NCBI GenBank assembly: GCA_040880305.1
Contig: JBBDIP010000019.1
Span: 1 to 37,109, forward strand
DNA: 37,109 bases
Direction: 5' to 3'
DNA from: JBBDIP01 sp040880305
GTDB lineage: Bacteria > Bacillota > Sulfobacillia > Fermentithermobacillales > Fermentithermobacillaceae
Shown: positions 7,301 through 15,884 of the stretch, in pieces
Layout: the number at the start of each line of letters is the position of its first letter
Position numbering within the stretch: the first letter of the stretch is position 1
The notes under the pieces: model-generated
Told to the model about the DNA's origin: nothing
Databases searched by the model: none
Seen by the model: the letters and a program-made list of their open reading frames with translations, nothing else
Made by a program: the position numbers and the translations under genes

Positions 7301-8035
7301 CTAATCCAGGTTCGGAACCGGAGGCGTCCTTCTCTTGTGTTCGGAAGATGCGTGCCGTCTCTCGATCTTGATTCTTACTTCCTCCGGCACTTCTTCGCCC
7401 AGAAGGTACGCGTCGATATCCTTGTACGTAAGTCCCATCTCTCCCTCGTCGGTCTGGCCCTCCCACAGGCCGCCCGATGGAGGCTTCCCCACGATCCGGT
7501 CAGGGACCGCAAGGTAATGGGCCATCTCCCGCACCTGACCTTTAGTCAGGCCCCCTAGCGGCTGGATATCCACCCCGCTGTCACCGTACTTGGTCGAGTA
7601 GCCCACGTAGATCTCGTCCCTGTTACCCGTGCCTATGACTATGTAGTTGTGAAGGTTTGCGTAATAGTAAAGCGCCGCCATGCGCAGCCTGGACTTTAGG
7701 TTTGCGAGGGCCAGATGGCGGTCGCCTGGACCTTCTTGCGGCAACGTTCCTGCAAGCGTGTCGTAGGTCTGGGTCAGGTCTTGCACGCAGTGGGGACATT
7801 GAAAGAGGTCCAGCAGGACCAGCGCGTCTTCTGCATCTTGGGCAATCGAATGGCATGGCAGGACCAGTCCGAGACAGTCCAAGGGCCATGCTTTCTTCGA
7901 GAGCGCGAGGACAAGAGCCGAGTCGACGCCGCCGGAGACGCCGAACACCGCTCCGCGGGCGTGCGCTTCCGCACCCTTCTGCCTCATCCAATCGACCAGG
8001 GAACCAACCTTACGCTCCATTTCCGCATCTGCCAA
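7301..8035 (-). CDS. nadE: NAD synthetase NadE (ammonia-dependent type)
   Basis: The enzyme makes NAD from deamido-NAD and ATP. The P-loop SGGVDS (about 34-39), the conserved GTGNRDEIYVGY region and KYGDSGVDIQPLGGLTK with a downstream PPSGGLWEGQTDEGEMG loop identify it. There is no glutaminase domain, so it should use free ammonia. I place the start at TTG 8035 (MADAEMERKV), which has GGGAGG 7 nt upstream. An in-frame ATG at 8062 lacks a ribosome site and would sit at the expected transcription start of the promoter at 8064-8072. The frame stays open to 8224, but that part overlaps the end of yunB and has no homology I recognise. The exact start remains a judgement. Confidence 0.9.
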   Translation of the reverse strand: MADAEMERKVGSLVDWMRQKGAEAHARGAVFGVSGGVDSALVLALSKKAWPLDCLGLVLPCHSIAQDAEDALVLLDLFQCPHCVQDLTQTYDTLAGTLPQEGPGDRHLALANLKSRLRMAALYYYANLHNYIVIGTGNRDEIYVGYSTKYGDSGVDIQPLGGLTKGQVREMAHYLAVPDRIVGKPPSGGLWEGQTDEGEMGLTYKDIDAYLLGEEVPEEVRIKIERRHASSEHKRRTPPVPNLD

Positions 8036-8063
8036 AGACGGCACCTCCCTGTACGCCGGCATT

Positions 8064-8072
8064 ATTATATCA
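8064..8072 (-). promoter_or_regulatory. Extended -10 promoter for nadE
   Basis: TGATATAAT on the minus strand is a perfect extended -10 element (TGnTATAAT) in the short gap between the yunB stop and nadE. No good -35 box is visible, which extended -10 promoters tolerate. It would let nadE and downstream genes be expressed independently of yunB. Confidence 0.5.
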
Positions 8073-8100
8073 GCACTGCGCACTTGGAGTCTTGATCGGC

Positions 8101-8775
8101 TTATTTGGTGATAGAGAGGTAGGTCGGCGGCACCTTGCCCGGGATCAACACGGTAGTCAGCGGGATCTCGGTGGTTACTTCGGTCCTGGCCTGTATGAGC
8201 GGGATTACGACCCTGACCATGCAAGTCACCTTGAGCCAGACCTCGAATTTGGTCTGGTTGATGCCGGTGACATCATAAGAATCGTGAACTTCGACCTTTA
8301 CAGTGCCGTAGGGGTACAAAGTGACGGGGATGCGCGGACCGGCCGGAGCGAAGATTCGAGAACCAAGGGCCTGACCCAACGGCACATGGACCGTGAACCC
8401 AGTCAGATCCCGGAAGGTTTCCTGTAGGACTTCGAGGGCTTGAGCTTGGATCTTATTCAGATCCCCCGTGTTGACCTGCACGTACAGGAGCTCGCCGCTC
8501 GGGCCCGTCCGGAAATCCAGGAGGTTCTTGCCCTCCATGAATTTCGATATGTGCATGTTGACGGCATCGATCATGGCCTGGTTGGCCACGCGCGTTACCT
8601 CAGTCTCGGATATGGCGATCAGCGTGGGGATGACGGCGCGTTCGACCGCCACCAGGACCCAGACCGCCAGCGCGCTCAACACCGCGAGCCACACGAACAG
8701 CCGAAGGCCTCTGTTAACGCTTAGCGATCTCTTCTTATGAAAAATGAGAAGCCCCTCCCCCGAGAAGCTCCTCAT
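8101..8775 (-). CDS. yunB: Sporulation protein YunB
   Basis: This is a YunB-family protein of up to 224 residues, made in the mother cell in B. subtilis and of unknown biochemical role. It has one N-terminal transmembrane helix (about 25-48). A conserved exported domain follows, with ISETEVTRVANQAMIDAV, FTVHVPLGQALGSRIFAPAGPRIPV and a C-terminal EIPLTTVLIPGKVP. The ATG at 8775 lacks a ribosome site and overlaps a TATAAT (8774-8779) that itself looks like a -10 box. A strong GGGGGAGGGG (8752-8761) sits 6 nt before an in-frame ATT at 8745, so initiation may occur there instead. Confidence 0.85.
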   Translation of the reverse strand: MRSFSGEGLLIFHKKRSLSVNRGLRLFVWLAVLSALAVWVLVAVERAVIPTLIAISETEVTRVANQAMIDAVNMHISKFMEGKNLLDFRTGPSGELLYVQVNTGDLNKIQAQALEVLQETFRDLTGFTVHVPLGQALGSRIFAPAGPRIPVTLYPYGTVKVEVHDSYDVTGINQTKFEVWLKVTCMVRVVIPLIQARTEVTTEIPLTTVLIPGKVPPTYLSITK

Positions 8776-8779
8776 TATA
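8774..8779 (-). promoter_or_regulatory. Possible -10 box for yunB
   Basis: CATATAAT on the minus strand lies between the tyrS stop and yunB. It fits a sigma-A -10 box and also resembles the -10 of the mother-cell factor sigma-E, which would suit yunB. No convincing -35 is seen, so the call is tentative. Confidence 0.3.
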
Positions 8780-8788
8780 TGCGGTGAG

Positions 8789-10054
8789 CTATCTGGTGTT
8801 GCCTGGGACCCTAACCTTGCAGAAACGTCTCTTACCTACCTGCAGCATCATACCGTCCTTGATATCGAACGCAGCCGACTCGTCGGTGTACTTGACTCCG
8901 TCGACTTTGACGGCGCCGCTACGGATAAGTCGCCGGGCCTCGCCCGACGAAGGAGCCAGATGGGTCTGTGAGATGAGGCGCGCCAATCCCACCGTTTCTC
9001 CCACGCGCGCGTCAGGGAGGATAACCTCCTCTATGTCGTCGGGGACCTCCCTCTCGCGGAACACGTGGAGGAATTCCTTCTCGGCCTCTTCCGCCGCGGT
9101 CCGGTCGTGGAACTCGGCCACAATTCGGCGCGCCAGGCCCATTTTAGCGTCCATGGGGTGGGATTTCCCGGACTTGAGATTCTCTTCGAAGGACTTCACC
9201 CAGTCTAGCGGCTCTACCAGCACGAGCCGGTAGTAGGTCGCCATGAGTGAGTCAGGTATAGACATGACCTTCCCGTACATGTCCTTGGGCGGGTCCTTCA
9301 CTGCGATGTAGTTGCCAAGGCTTTTGGACATCTTCTTCGCGCCGTCAAGTCCGACCAGGAGGGGCATGGTCAGAGCGACCTGAGACTCCTGCCCGTATTC
9401 CTTCTGAATGGTCCTGCCCACTAACAGGTTGAACGTCTGGTCAGTTCCGCCGAGCTCAATGTCGGCGTTTATCGCGACAGAGTCGTAGGCCTGGGCAAGA
9501 GGGTACAGGAATTCGTGGACCGATATGGGCAGGCCGCCCTCATACCTCTTCTGGAAATCGTCTCTCTCCAGCATACGGGCAACCGTGAAGCGCGATCCAA
9601 GGCGGACCACGTCGCCGAACGTCATGGGGGCCAGCCATGAGGCGTTAAAAACCGTGTGCGTCTTCTCGGGGTCCAATATCATCGTGGCCTGCAGGCGATA
9701 GGTCTCGGCGTTTGCCTCGACCTGCTCTTTGGATAGCTGCGGCCGGGTCTGAGACTTGCCGCTGGGATCGCCTATGGTGGCGGTGAAGTCGCCGATTATG
9801 AAATAGATCTCGTGTCCTTGCTCCTGGAATTCACGCAGTTTCTTCATGACAACCACGTGCCCCAGGTGGAGGTCGGGAGCGCTGGGGTCAACCCCGAGTT
9901 TGACTCGAAGCGGTTTCTTGGTGGCGAGCGAGCGCTTGATCTTGTACAGGAGATCCTCTTCGGTGACAAGGGATTCCGATCTATCTCGGAGGATTTCAAC
10001 TTGGCGCTTTGCCGCGATTTCGATCTCGTGGTTTGTGGGGGCGATGTCACTCAT
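8789..10054 (-). CDS. tyrS: Tyrosyl-tRNA synthetase
   Basis: The 421-residue class I synthetase charges tRNA-Tyr. The ATP-binding motif is HLGH (about 63-66), the second signature is KKMSKSLGN, and a C-terminal S4-like RNA-binding domain follows (ARRLIRSGAVKVDG). IGDFTATIGDPSGK is also typical. It matches the TyrRS subtype resembling B. subtilis TyrZ rather than TyrS, judged only from the motifs. The start at 10054 has GGGAGG upstream at 8-9 nt; the frame extends to 10156 but runs through the promoter. No T-box is seen in its leader, unlike pheS and thrS here. Confidence 0.93.
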   Translation of the reverse strand: MSDIAPTNHEIEIAAKRQVEILRDRSESLVTEEDLLYKIKRSLATKKPLRVKLGVDPSAPDLHLGHVVVMKKLREFQEQGHEIYFIIGDFTATIGDPSGKSQTRPQLSKEQVEANAETYRLQATMILDPEKTHTVFNASWLAPMTFGDVVRLGSRFTVARMLERDDFQKRYEGGLPISVHEFLYPLAQAYDSVAINADIELGGTDQTFNLLVGRTIQKEYGQESQVALTMPLLVGLDGAKKMSKSLGNYIAVKDPPKDMYGKVMSIPDSLMATYYRLVLVEPLDWVKSFEENLKSGKSHPMDAKMGLARRIVAEFHDRTAAEEAEKEFLHVFREREVPDDIEEVILPDARVGETVGLARLISQTHLAPSSGEARRLIRSGAVKVDGVKYTDESAAFDIKDGMMLQVGKRRFCKVRVPGNTR

Positions 10055-10086
10055 CGGGGGTTCCTCCCGGCTTACGGCTTTTCCGG

Positions 10087-10119
10087 CAATTATACCACGG
10101 GCAAGCGGTGGTATAATTG
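10087..10119. promoter_or_regulatory. Mirror-image divergent promoter/operator between tyrS and PBP1A
   Basis: CAATTATACCAC (10087-10098) and GTGGTATAATTG (10108-10119) form a perfect 12-bp inverted repeat around a 9-nt spacer. Each arm contains TGGTATAAT, a perfect extended -10 box, one on each strand and facing outward. The plus-strand box would serve the PBP gene and the minus-strand box tyrS. The -35 position of each promoter falls inside the other arm, so simultaneous occupancy looks unlikely. Confidence 0.65.
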
Positions 10120-10198
10120 TGGGACCGATGCAGCCATATGACTCGTCTATATCCAAGAGTGTAGTAGAAACGCAAAAAGCGCGCTGGGGGTTTGGCGG

Positions 10199-12265
10199 AT
10201 GCCTAGAGCCAAAAAACAGAATACGAAAGAGCGCAAGAACGGCGGGAAAAAACGAAACATCCTCGACATAATCCTTTATCTGATCCTGGTCTGCTTCCTC
10301 GTGGGAGGGGGCGCGGTGGCTTACTTTGTCGCCTCGGCGGTGCGCGACCTACCCGTTGTCTCCGACCTTGATTTGGAAGTGAACCAGACCTCTTTCGTAT
10401 ACGACCGCGAGGGGAAAGTGTGGACCGAGCTTCACGCGACAGAGAACCGTATCCCGGTCAACCTTGCCGAGCTTCCCAAGCACATGATCGACGCGGTACT
10501 GGCGGCCGAGGACGTAAGGTTCTACTCACACCACGGAGTCGACCTCCGGGCCATCGCTAGGGCACTGTTCAACAACCTAAAGGCCGGCGACAGCGTTGGT
10601 CAGGGCGGTAGCACCATCACTCAGCAGCTGGCCAAGAAACAATTCCTCACAGACGACCGCACCTGGACACGAAAGATCCAGGATGCGATCATGGCAGTAA
10701 GGTACGAAAGAGAGTTCACCAAGGACGAGATCCTTGAGAAGTACCTGAACCAGATCCCGTTCGGACGCGGAGCCTACGGAGTTGGCGCCGCGGCACGAGC
10801 GTTCTTTGGGAAGTCTCCCAAAGACCTCACCGTGGATGAGGCTGCGTTCCTTGCCGGCATGATAAAAGGTCCCTACCTCTATGACCCCACCGACAACCCA
10901 AAGGGCGGGCTATCCAGGCGCAACACGGTGCTTTCGCAGATGGCCGAGTACGGCCTCCTGCCGAGGGACGAAGCCGAAACCCTCAAGCAGAAGCCGCTCA
11001 GCACGATTGAGCCCAAGTCCGAAGTTGTGGCTGAAGGAGCCTACTTCTTGGACTACGTCCTGAAGCAACTCCTGGCCAAATACCCGTCTGATCTGGTATA
11101 CGGGGGCGGGCTCAAGGTCTACACCACCTACAGCCCCGAAGCCGAGAAAGCCGTGGAGACCGCTATTGCCGGCAGCCTCGATACCAACTTTCCATACAAG
11201 GACGACGAAAGCATGCAGGCTGCGGCGATCGTCATGGATGTGAAGACGGGGAACGTCCTAGCCATGGTAGGCGGGCGCAAACACGAAGAGATGCTGGCAT
11301 GGAACAGGGCGACGGACACCAAACGACAGCCCGGTTCGGCCTTTAAGCCTCTGTCGGTCTATATCCCCGCTCTGGAGTCGGGCCTCATGCCCAACCTGGT
11401 GGTGAACGACTCCCCCATCACTTTCACAGACCCCGTGACCGGCGAGAAGTTCTCCCCCACCAACTACGACGGGAGTTTCAGCGGATTGGTCACTATGAGA
11501 GAAGCCGTCCGCCGCTCATTGAACGTGATCGCGGTAAAGGTTCAGGACATGATCGGCAGCAAGAGCAGTCTGGAGACTGCCGAGAAGATGGGCATTAGTT
11601 CCCTGGTGAAGCAGTACACCGCGGAAGGGCTCAATGACTACACCCGGTCTATCGCCCTGGGCGGACTCACCTACGGCGTCTCGCCCATAGACATGGCCGT
11701 GGCCTTCGGCACCATCGCCAACCGCGGGATCAAAGTTGACCCCATAACCATCCTACGGGTCGAGGACAAGAACGGCAGCCTCCTGGAAGAGAACAAGACC
11801 AACCGCTCTCTGGTCATCTCCGAGGAGAGCGCTTTCCTCATGTCAAGCATGCTCAAAGACGTTGTGAGTTCCGGCACCGGGACCGCCGCCAACATCGGTC
11901 GGCCCGCAGCCGGCAAGACCGGCACCACCAGCAACTGGAAGGATGCCTGGTTCTGCGGCTTCACCCCCAACACGGTGGGAATCGTGTGGATGGGCTTCGA
12001 CCAGGCCAAGACAATGGAAGCATGGAAGATTACCGGGGGCAGCTACCCCGCCCTCATCTGGGGCAGGATGATGAAACAGATCACGGCGGCCGAAGCGCCA
12101 TCCGACTTCCCGGTCCCGGCCAACATCACCAGCGCCAAGATCTGCAGGAAGTCAGGCGAACTGCCGAGTCCAGCGTGCCCTGCGGAAGATATCGTGACCG
12201 AGATGTTCCCAAAAGACAAAGTGCCGACGTCGCTTTGCACGTACCAGCACGGCCGGACGAACTGA
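10199..12265 (+). CDS. Class A penicillin-binding protein (PBP1A type)
   Basis: This is a bifunctional 688-residue peptidoglycan synthase. It has a short basic cytoplasmic tail and one transmembrane helix (about 21-45). A GT51 glycosyltransferase domain follows (about 70-240) with AEDVRFYSHHGVD and GGSTITQQLAKK. The transpeptidase domain (about 330-630) has the nucleophile in PGSAFKP (Ser about 380), the second motif in RRSLN and the third in GKTGTT (Lys about 573). The C-terminus contains three cysteines within about 35 residues. It is the only plus-strand gene in the central 30 kb and ends 3 nt from the convergent mutS2 stop. A G-rich ribosome site precedes the ATG. Its precise paralogue name cannot be assigned. 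Confidence 0.95.
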   Translation: MPRAKKQNTKERKNGGKKRNILDIILYLILVCFLVGGGAVAYFVASAVRDLPVVSDLDLEVNQTSFVYDREGKVWTELHATENRIPVNLAELPKHMIDAVLAAEDVRFYSHHGVDLRAIARALFNNLKAGDSVGQGGSTITQQLAKKQFLTDDRTWTRKIQDAIMAVRYEREFTKDEILEKYLNQIPFGRGAYGVGAAARAFFGKSPKDLTVDEAAFLAGMIKGPYLYDPTDNPKGGLSRRNTVLSQMAEYGLLPRDEAETLKQKPLSTIEPKSEVVAEGAYFLDYVLKQLLAKYPSDLVYGGGLKVYTTYSPEAEKAVETAIAGSLDTNFPYKDDESMQAAAIVMDVKTGNVLAMVGGRKHEEMLAWNRATDTKRQPGSAFKPLSVYIPALESGLMPNLVVNDSPITFTDPVTGEKFSPTNYDGSFSGLVTMREAVRRSLNVIAVKVQDMIGSKSSLETAEKMGISSLVKQYTAEGLNDYTRSIALGGLTYGVSPIDMAVAFGTIANRGIKVDPITILRVEDKNGSLLEENKTNRSLVISEESAFLMSSMLKDVVSSGTGTAANIGRPAAGKTGTTSNWKDAWFCGFTPNTVGIVWMGFDQAKTMEAWKITGGSYPALIWGRMMKQITAAEAPSDFPVPANITSAKICRKSGELPSPACPAEDIVTEMFPKDKVPTSLCTYQHGRTN

Positions 12266-12268
12266 AGT

Positions 12269-14641
12269 TCACTCCGCCCTTAGCGTTGCCACCGTCACTC
12301 CGGAACCGCCCTCTCCGGTCTCGCCCAGGCGGAAATCCGCAACGCGGGGGTCCTTACGCAAGTAATCGCTCACGGCCTTCCTAAGCGCGCCGGTTCCTTT
12401 GCCGTGGATGATGCGGACCTGGGGCAGCGACGCCAGCACCGCGTCGTCAAGGTGCTTATCTACCGCATCGAAAGCCTCGTCGCTGGTCATGCCGCGAAGG
12501 TCCAGTTCCAACGACACTTCTTTGGCCTTTTCAAGCGGGATCTCTGCCTCTCGCCGCTCCGGCTTCTCCTGCGACGCGCTTCCGGCCGCCGGCTTGACCG
12601 CCCTAAGAGAGGAAAGAGCCGTGCGCAGCGAGAGGGCCCCTATCCTAATCATGACCATCCCGCCCGAGTCAGGTTCGTCGATGACGGTCCCAGGGCTCGC
12701 AAAGCCAAGCACGCTCACCGTGGTACCAGACACAGCTTGGTCTGGACTGAGAGGCGCGCCCTGGTCGAACTGCTCTTCAGGCTGGACCTCGTCGCGCACC
12801 GCATTGATGGACTCCCGCATCCGGTTGACCGAGCCAGCGTAGCTGGCTTTATTCTTGCGGTCAACCTCGCGGAACTCTCTGACAGCCTTCTCGAGTTCGA
12901 CCCGCGCCCTGTTGATGATAAGGGCGGCCTCTCTCTTGGCCTCGTTCAGGATCTCTTTCCTGGTGGACTCCATCTGAACCGCTTTGCCCTCCACTTCCGC
13001 TCGCATGTCGAGGGCGGCGCGCCTATCGCGCTCGGCCAGCGCCGCCGCTTCAGCGCTGCGTTGAGACGACTCCTCCATCTCCTGGATGATGTCCTCCAAG
13101 TGCAGCAGTTCCTCGTGCATGCTTGAGCGGGCGTCCGATAAGACGTCTTCACCGAGCCCCAGCTTCTTCGCGACCAGGAATGCGTTGGATCGTCCGGGTC
13201 TGCCTACAACCAACCGGTACGTGGGCACCAGGTTCACGGCGTCCCACTCCACCGATGCGTTCTGCATCCCCGGGTTCTGCTGCGCCGCGACCTTCAACTC
13301 GCTAAAATGGCTGGTTATGACCGAGAGGGCGCCCGAAAGGTTCAATCGCTTCAAGATGGCCAAGGCCAGAGCGGCGCCTTCCTGCGGGTCCGTGCCGGCC
13401 CCAAGCTCGTCTATCAGGATCAGCTTCCCTGGGCCGGCAACCTTCAGGATCCTCACCACGTTTGATATGTGAGCCGAAAACGTCGACAGGCTCTCTTCAA
13501 TGGACTGTTCGTCGCCAATGTCGCACAGGACGTCGTCTATCTCGCCGACGACGGACTTCTCACTGCACGGGCAGGGCAACCCGGACAGCGCCATGGCTGA
13601 GAGCAGACCGCAAGTCTTTAGGGCGACCGTCTTGCCTCCCATATTTGGACCCGTGATCACCACGGTACGGATCCCTCCCTCTTCCAAGGAGATGTCCATT
13701 GGGATGGGAGTGCCTTTCAGCAGAGGATGCCAAGCCCTGGACAATCGCAGCACGTGTTCCTCCGAGAGCGTGGGGAACGATCCGCGCCACTTGAAGGCCA
13801 GCCGAGCCTCAGCCAATCCCAAATCGAAGTCCGAGAGGGCCGCAACTCCACCTGTAATGAGTGAGGCGGATTCGCCTACCGCCGAAGATGCCTCTGCCAG
13901 GATGCGCTCGATCTCATCTCGTTCCATAAGCTCAAGCCTGCGCAGGTTGTTGGCCATCTCGAGCAGCTCCTGCGGTTCCACGAACAGCGTTTGCCCCGAC
14001 GCTGACTGGTCGTGAACCAGCCCGGGCACCCTCGGGGCGTTTTCTTGCTTCACCGGGACCACGTAGCGGCCGTTCCTAAGAGTTACTATGGGTTCCTGCA
14101 GGTACTGGGCGATGTCCTTTCGCCTGGTGATCTCCTCGGCCCGCTTCCTCATGCGCTCCTGGTAGTCCCTGAGCTGGCGGCGCACTGAAGCCAGCCGCGG
14201 GCTGGCGGTATCCTTGATCGCCCCGGATTCGTCCACGATCCGGGCAAGATGCGCCCCAAGTTGGGTCAACCTTGGGATCCTCTCCCTCACGCGGGCGAGC
14301 TCGTGATGGGGCCCGGCGACCGCCGACAGCCAGGCGTGAAGCGTCTCGAATCCCTGCAGCACGTCAAGGACGCCTCGAAGGTCCTCGCCCGAAAGCACCA
14401 CTCCCTGGCTGGCCGCAGTGACCTTGAGGCGCACGTCGGTCACGCCCCTAAGAGAAGGCGATGAGGTCCTGGCGAGGACGTCCATGATTTCCCGACCCAG
14501 ACGCTGTTTATCTCTGGCCAGGGGCACGGAGCCCGGCGCGGACTGGTGCGCTCTCTCTCGCCCCAAAGGGGTGTCAGCTTCCCTGGCCAGCATCTCCTGG
14601 ATCTTGCGGAATTCTAGGTGTTCAAGAGTTTTGGGGTCCAT
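12269..14641 (-). CDS. mutS2: Endonuclease MutS2
   Basis: The 790-residue protein has an N-terminal MutS2 lever and clamp region, an ABC-type ATPase with Walker A GPNMGGKT (about 331-338) and DELGAGTDPQEG downstream. A long coiled coil (about 500-620) follows. The C-terminal Smr nuclease domain (about 710-790) has LDLRGMTSDEA and HGKGTGALR. Unlike MutS it lacks the mismatch-recognition domain. In Bacillota, MutS2 is implicated in limiting recombination and, in B. subtilis, in splitting collided ribosomes. Its stop is 3 nt from that of the PBP gene, with no separate terminator in between. Confidence 0.95.
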   Translation of the reverse strand: MDPKTLEHLEFRKIQEMLAREADTPLGRERAHQSAPGSVPLARDKQRLGREIMDVLARTSSPSLRGVTDVRLKVTAASQGVVLSGEDLRGVLDVLQGFETLHAWLSAVAGPHHELARVRERIPRLTQLGAHLARIVDESGAIKDTASPRLASVRRQLRDYQERMRKRAEEITRRKDIAQYLQEPIVTLRNGRYVVPVKQENAPRVPGLVHDQSASGQTLFVEPQELLEMANNLRRLELMERDEIERILAEASSAVGESASLITGGVAALSDFDLGLAEARLAFKWRGSFPTLSEEHVLRLSRAWHPLLKGTPIPMDISLEEGGIRTVVITGPNMGGKTVALKTCGLLSAMALSGLPCPCSEKSVVGEIDDVLCDIGDEQSIEESLSTFSAHISNVVRILKVAGPGKLILIDELGAGTDPQEGAALALAILKRLNLSGALSVITSHFSELKVAAQQNPGMQNASVEWDAVNLVPTYRLVVGRPGRSNAFLVAKKLGLGEDVLSDARSSMHEELLHLEDIIQEMEESSQRSAEAAALAERDRRAALDMRAEVEGKAVQMESTRKEILNEAKREAALIINRARVELEKAVREFREVDRKNKASYAGSVNRMRESINAVRDEVQPEEQFDQGAPLSPDQAVSGTTVSVLGFASPGTVIDEPDSGGMVMIRIGALSLRTALSSLRAVKPAAGSASQEKPERREAEIPLEKAKEVSLELDLRGMTSDEAFDAVDKHLDDAVLASLPQVRIIHGKGTGALRKAVSDYLRKDPRVADFRLGETGEGGSGVTVATLRAE

Positions 14642-15200
14642 ACCGGTTTTGTAAGATCCTCCGGATCATCGAAATTGTCTCGGCCGCTAGGCCGTCTCTA
14701 TAGAGCTTTCTGAGGTCAGTCCGCGCCTGATACATGCCCTTCTTCTGCTCGTCGGCAGGAAGACGCTCCAGATTCTTGCGCGCGGCGTGAAGGAACGCGT
14801 GAGCCCCCTGCGGGCGCTCTATGAACCGCCCTATCTCCTTGCCGTCCTGGTCGAAGAACACAAAGATTGGGATGATCCTCTTTTCGTCTGTAAGATACCG
14901 GTCCATGATATCCAGGTTTGTGTCCCTGGGGAAGATCCAAAGCTGCATGAAAGGATAGAGCGACGCGAGTTTGGCGAGCACGGGCAGGTTCTCGACGCAG
15001 TCCCCGCACCACGACTCGGAAAGCGCCAGACAGGTTACGGCGCCGGCCGGCGAACTTGCGGTGAGATGAGAGAAGAACGCGTCGTCCTCGGGGCTCACGA
15101 AGACCGCGGCGTAGTTGTCCTTCATCGTGGGTACGTTCATATCCGCCTTGGCCAGATACTCCAGAAAACTAAGGGACCTTGCCTGCCATTCAGAGAGCAT
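14622..15200 (-). CDS. Thioredoxin-family protein with a WCGDC motif
   Basis: The 192-residue protein has a thioredoxin fold. The active-site motif is ESWCGDC (Cys about 65 and 68), followed by FVFFDQDGKEIGRFIERP. No signal peptide is seen, so it should be cytoplasmic. This type is often annotated only as a thioredoxin-like or YbbN-like protein; its substrate is unknown. The start at 15200 has GGGAGGG 7 nt upstream, and the 3' end overlaps mutS2 by 20 nt, implying co-expression. Confidence 0.8.
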   Translation of the reverse strand: MLSEWQARSLSFLEYLAKADMNVPTMKDNYAAVFVSPEDDAFFSHLTASSPAGAVTCLALSESWCGDCVENLPVLAKLASLYPFMQLWIFPRDTNLDIMDRYLTDEKRIIPIFVFFDQDGKEIGRFIERPQGAHAFLHAARKNLERLPADEQKKGMYQARTDLRKLYRDGLAAETISMIRRILQNRYGPQNS

Positions 15201-15223
15201 TCATGTTCCCTCCCGGGGATATT

Positions 15224-15856
15224 CTAAACGATTGTTCGTTTCCCCGGCGAGGAACTCCTCTTCAGAGCGTTGTTGGAGACGTCATAGTACCTTTCTCTGA
15301 GGCGCTCCTGCGACTGGATCCGGATAGTGTCCAACCTGGAAAGCGTCATGAGATCCATGTCTTTTGGGGTTACGGGTTGGGCTTCCTTCTTCAGAATGAC
15401 CGACACGTCGCCGGTAGGTTCCAGTACTGCGAGAGCGACGTCCTCGATCCGGGAGGCCCCCCTCTGGCGGAGCACGATGTGCAGGTCGGCATCTGAAACC
15501 CTCTCCTTGCGGAGGTTGTCCCGGAGGATCTGCCCGTTCATCACGAGAGGCGTCGACACGCCTTGGCTAATCTTCTCAAACCCCCGCCAGTGCATGTTTA
15601 TCACGCTCAGCACGTACTGCAGGAGAGACATGACCACGATCGGGATCACCCCGTGTAGGGGATGGATCTGCTCCTCTTCCAGTGGTAGGGCGGCGACCGA
15701 CCCCATGATTATGATGACTACAAGGTCGAACGGCGCCAGTTCCGCGACCGACCTCTTGCCCATGACTCTAACCGCCACCAGCGCCAGGAAAAACATGAGG
15801 ATCGACCGCCAACTGATATTCAAAATATCGTGTATGTAATGCTGCCAACCTTGCAT
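15224..15856 (-). CDS. DUF421 (YetF-type) membrane protein
   Basis: The 210-residue protein has an N-terminal membrane region of about three helices (about 16-95). It contains RSILMFFLALVAVRVMGKRSVAELAPFDLVVIIIMGSV, a signature of the DUF421/YetF family. A soluble C-terminal domain carries LVMNGQILRDNLRKERVSDADL. B. subtilis YetF-type proteins have been linked to spore and membrane functions, but the activity is not established. I chose the ATG at 15856 because homology starts there; the frame remains open to 15967 without recognisable sequence. A weak GGGGGCGA lies upstream. Confidence 0.88.
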   Translation of the reverse strand: MQGWQHYIHDILNISWRSILMFFLALVAVRVMGKRSVAELAPFDLVVIIIMGSVAALPLEEEQIHPLHGVIPIVVMSLLQYVLSVINMHWRGFEKISQGVSTPLVMNGQILRDNLRKERVSDADLHIVLRQRGASRIEDVALAVLEPTGDVSVILKKEAQPVTPKDMDLMTLSRLDTIRIQSQERLRERYYDVSNNALKRSSSPGKRTIV

Positions 15857-15884
15857 CAAGTCGCCCCCGACTGCGTCGCGCGCT

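Noticed and set aside
7301..8224. Full-length nadE frame from TTG 8224
   Set aside because: The first 50 or so residues overlap yunB and resemble no NadE; the promoter and ribosome site support a start near 8035.
10055..10156. N-terminal extension of tyrS to an upstream ATG
   Set aside because: It would run through the divergent promoter dyad, and both homology and a good ribosome site begin at 10054.
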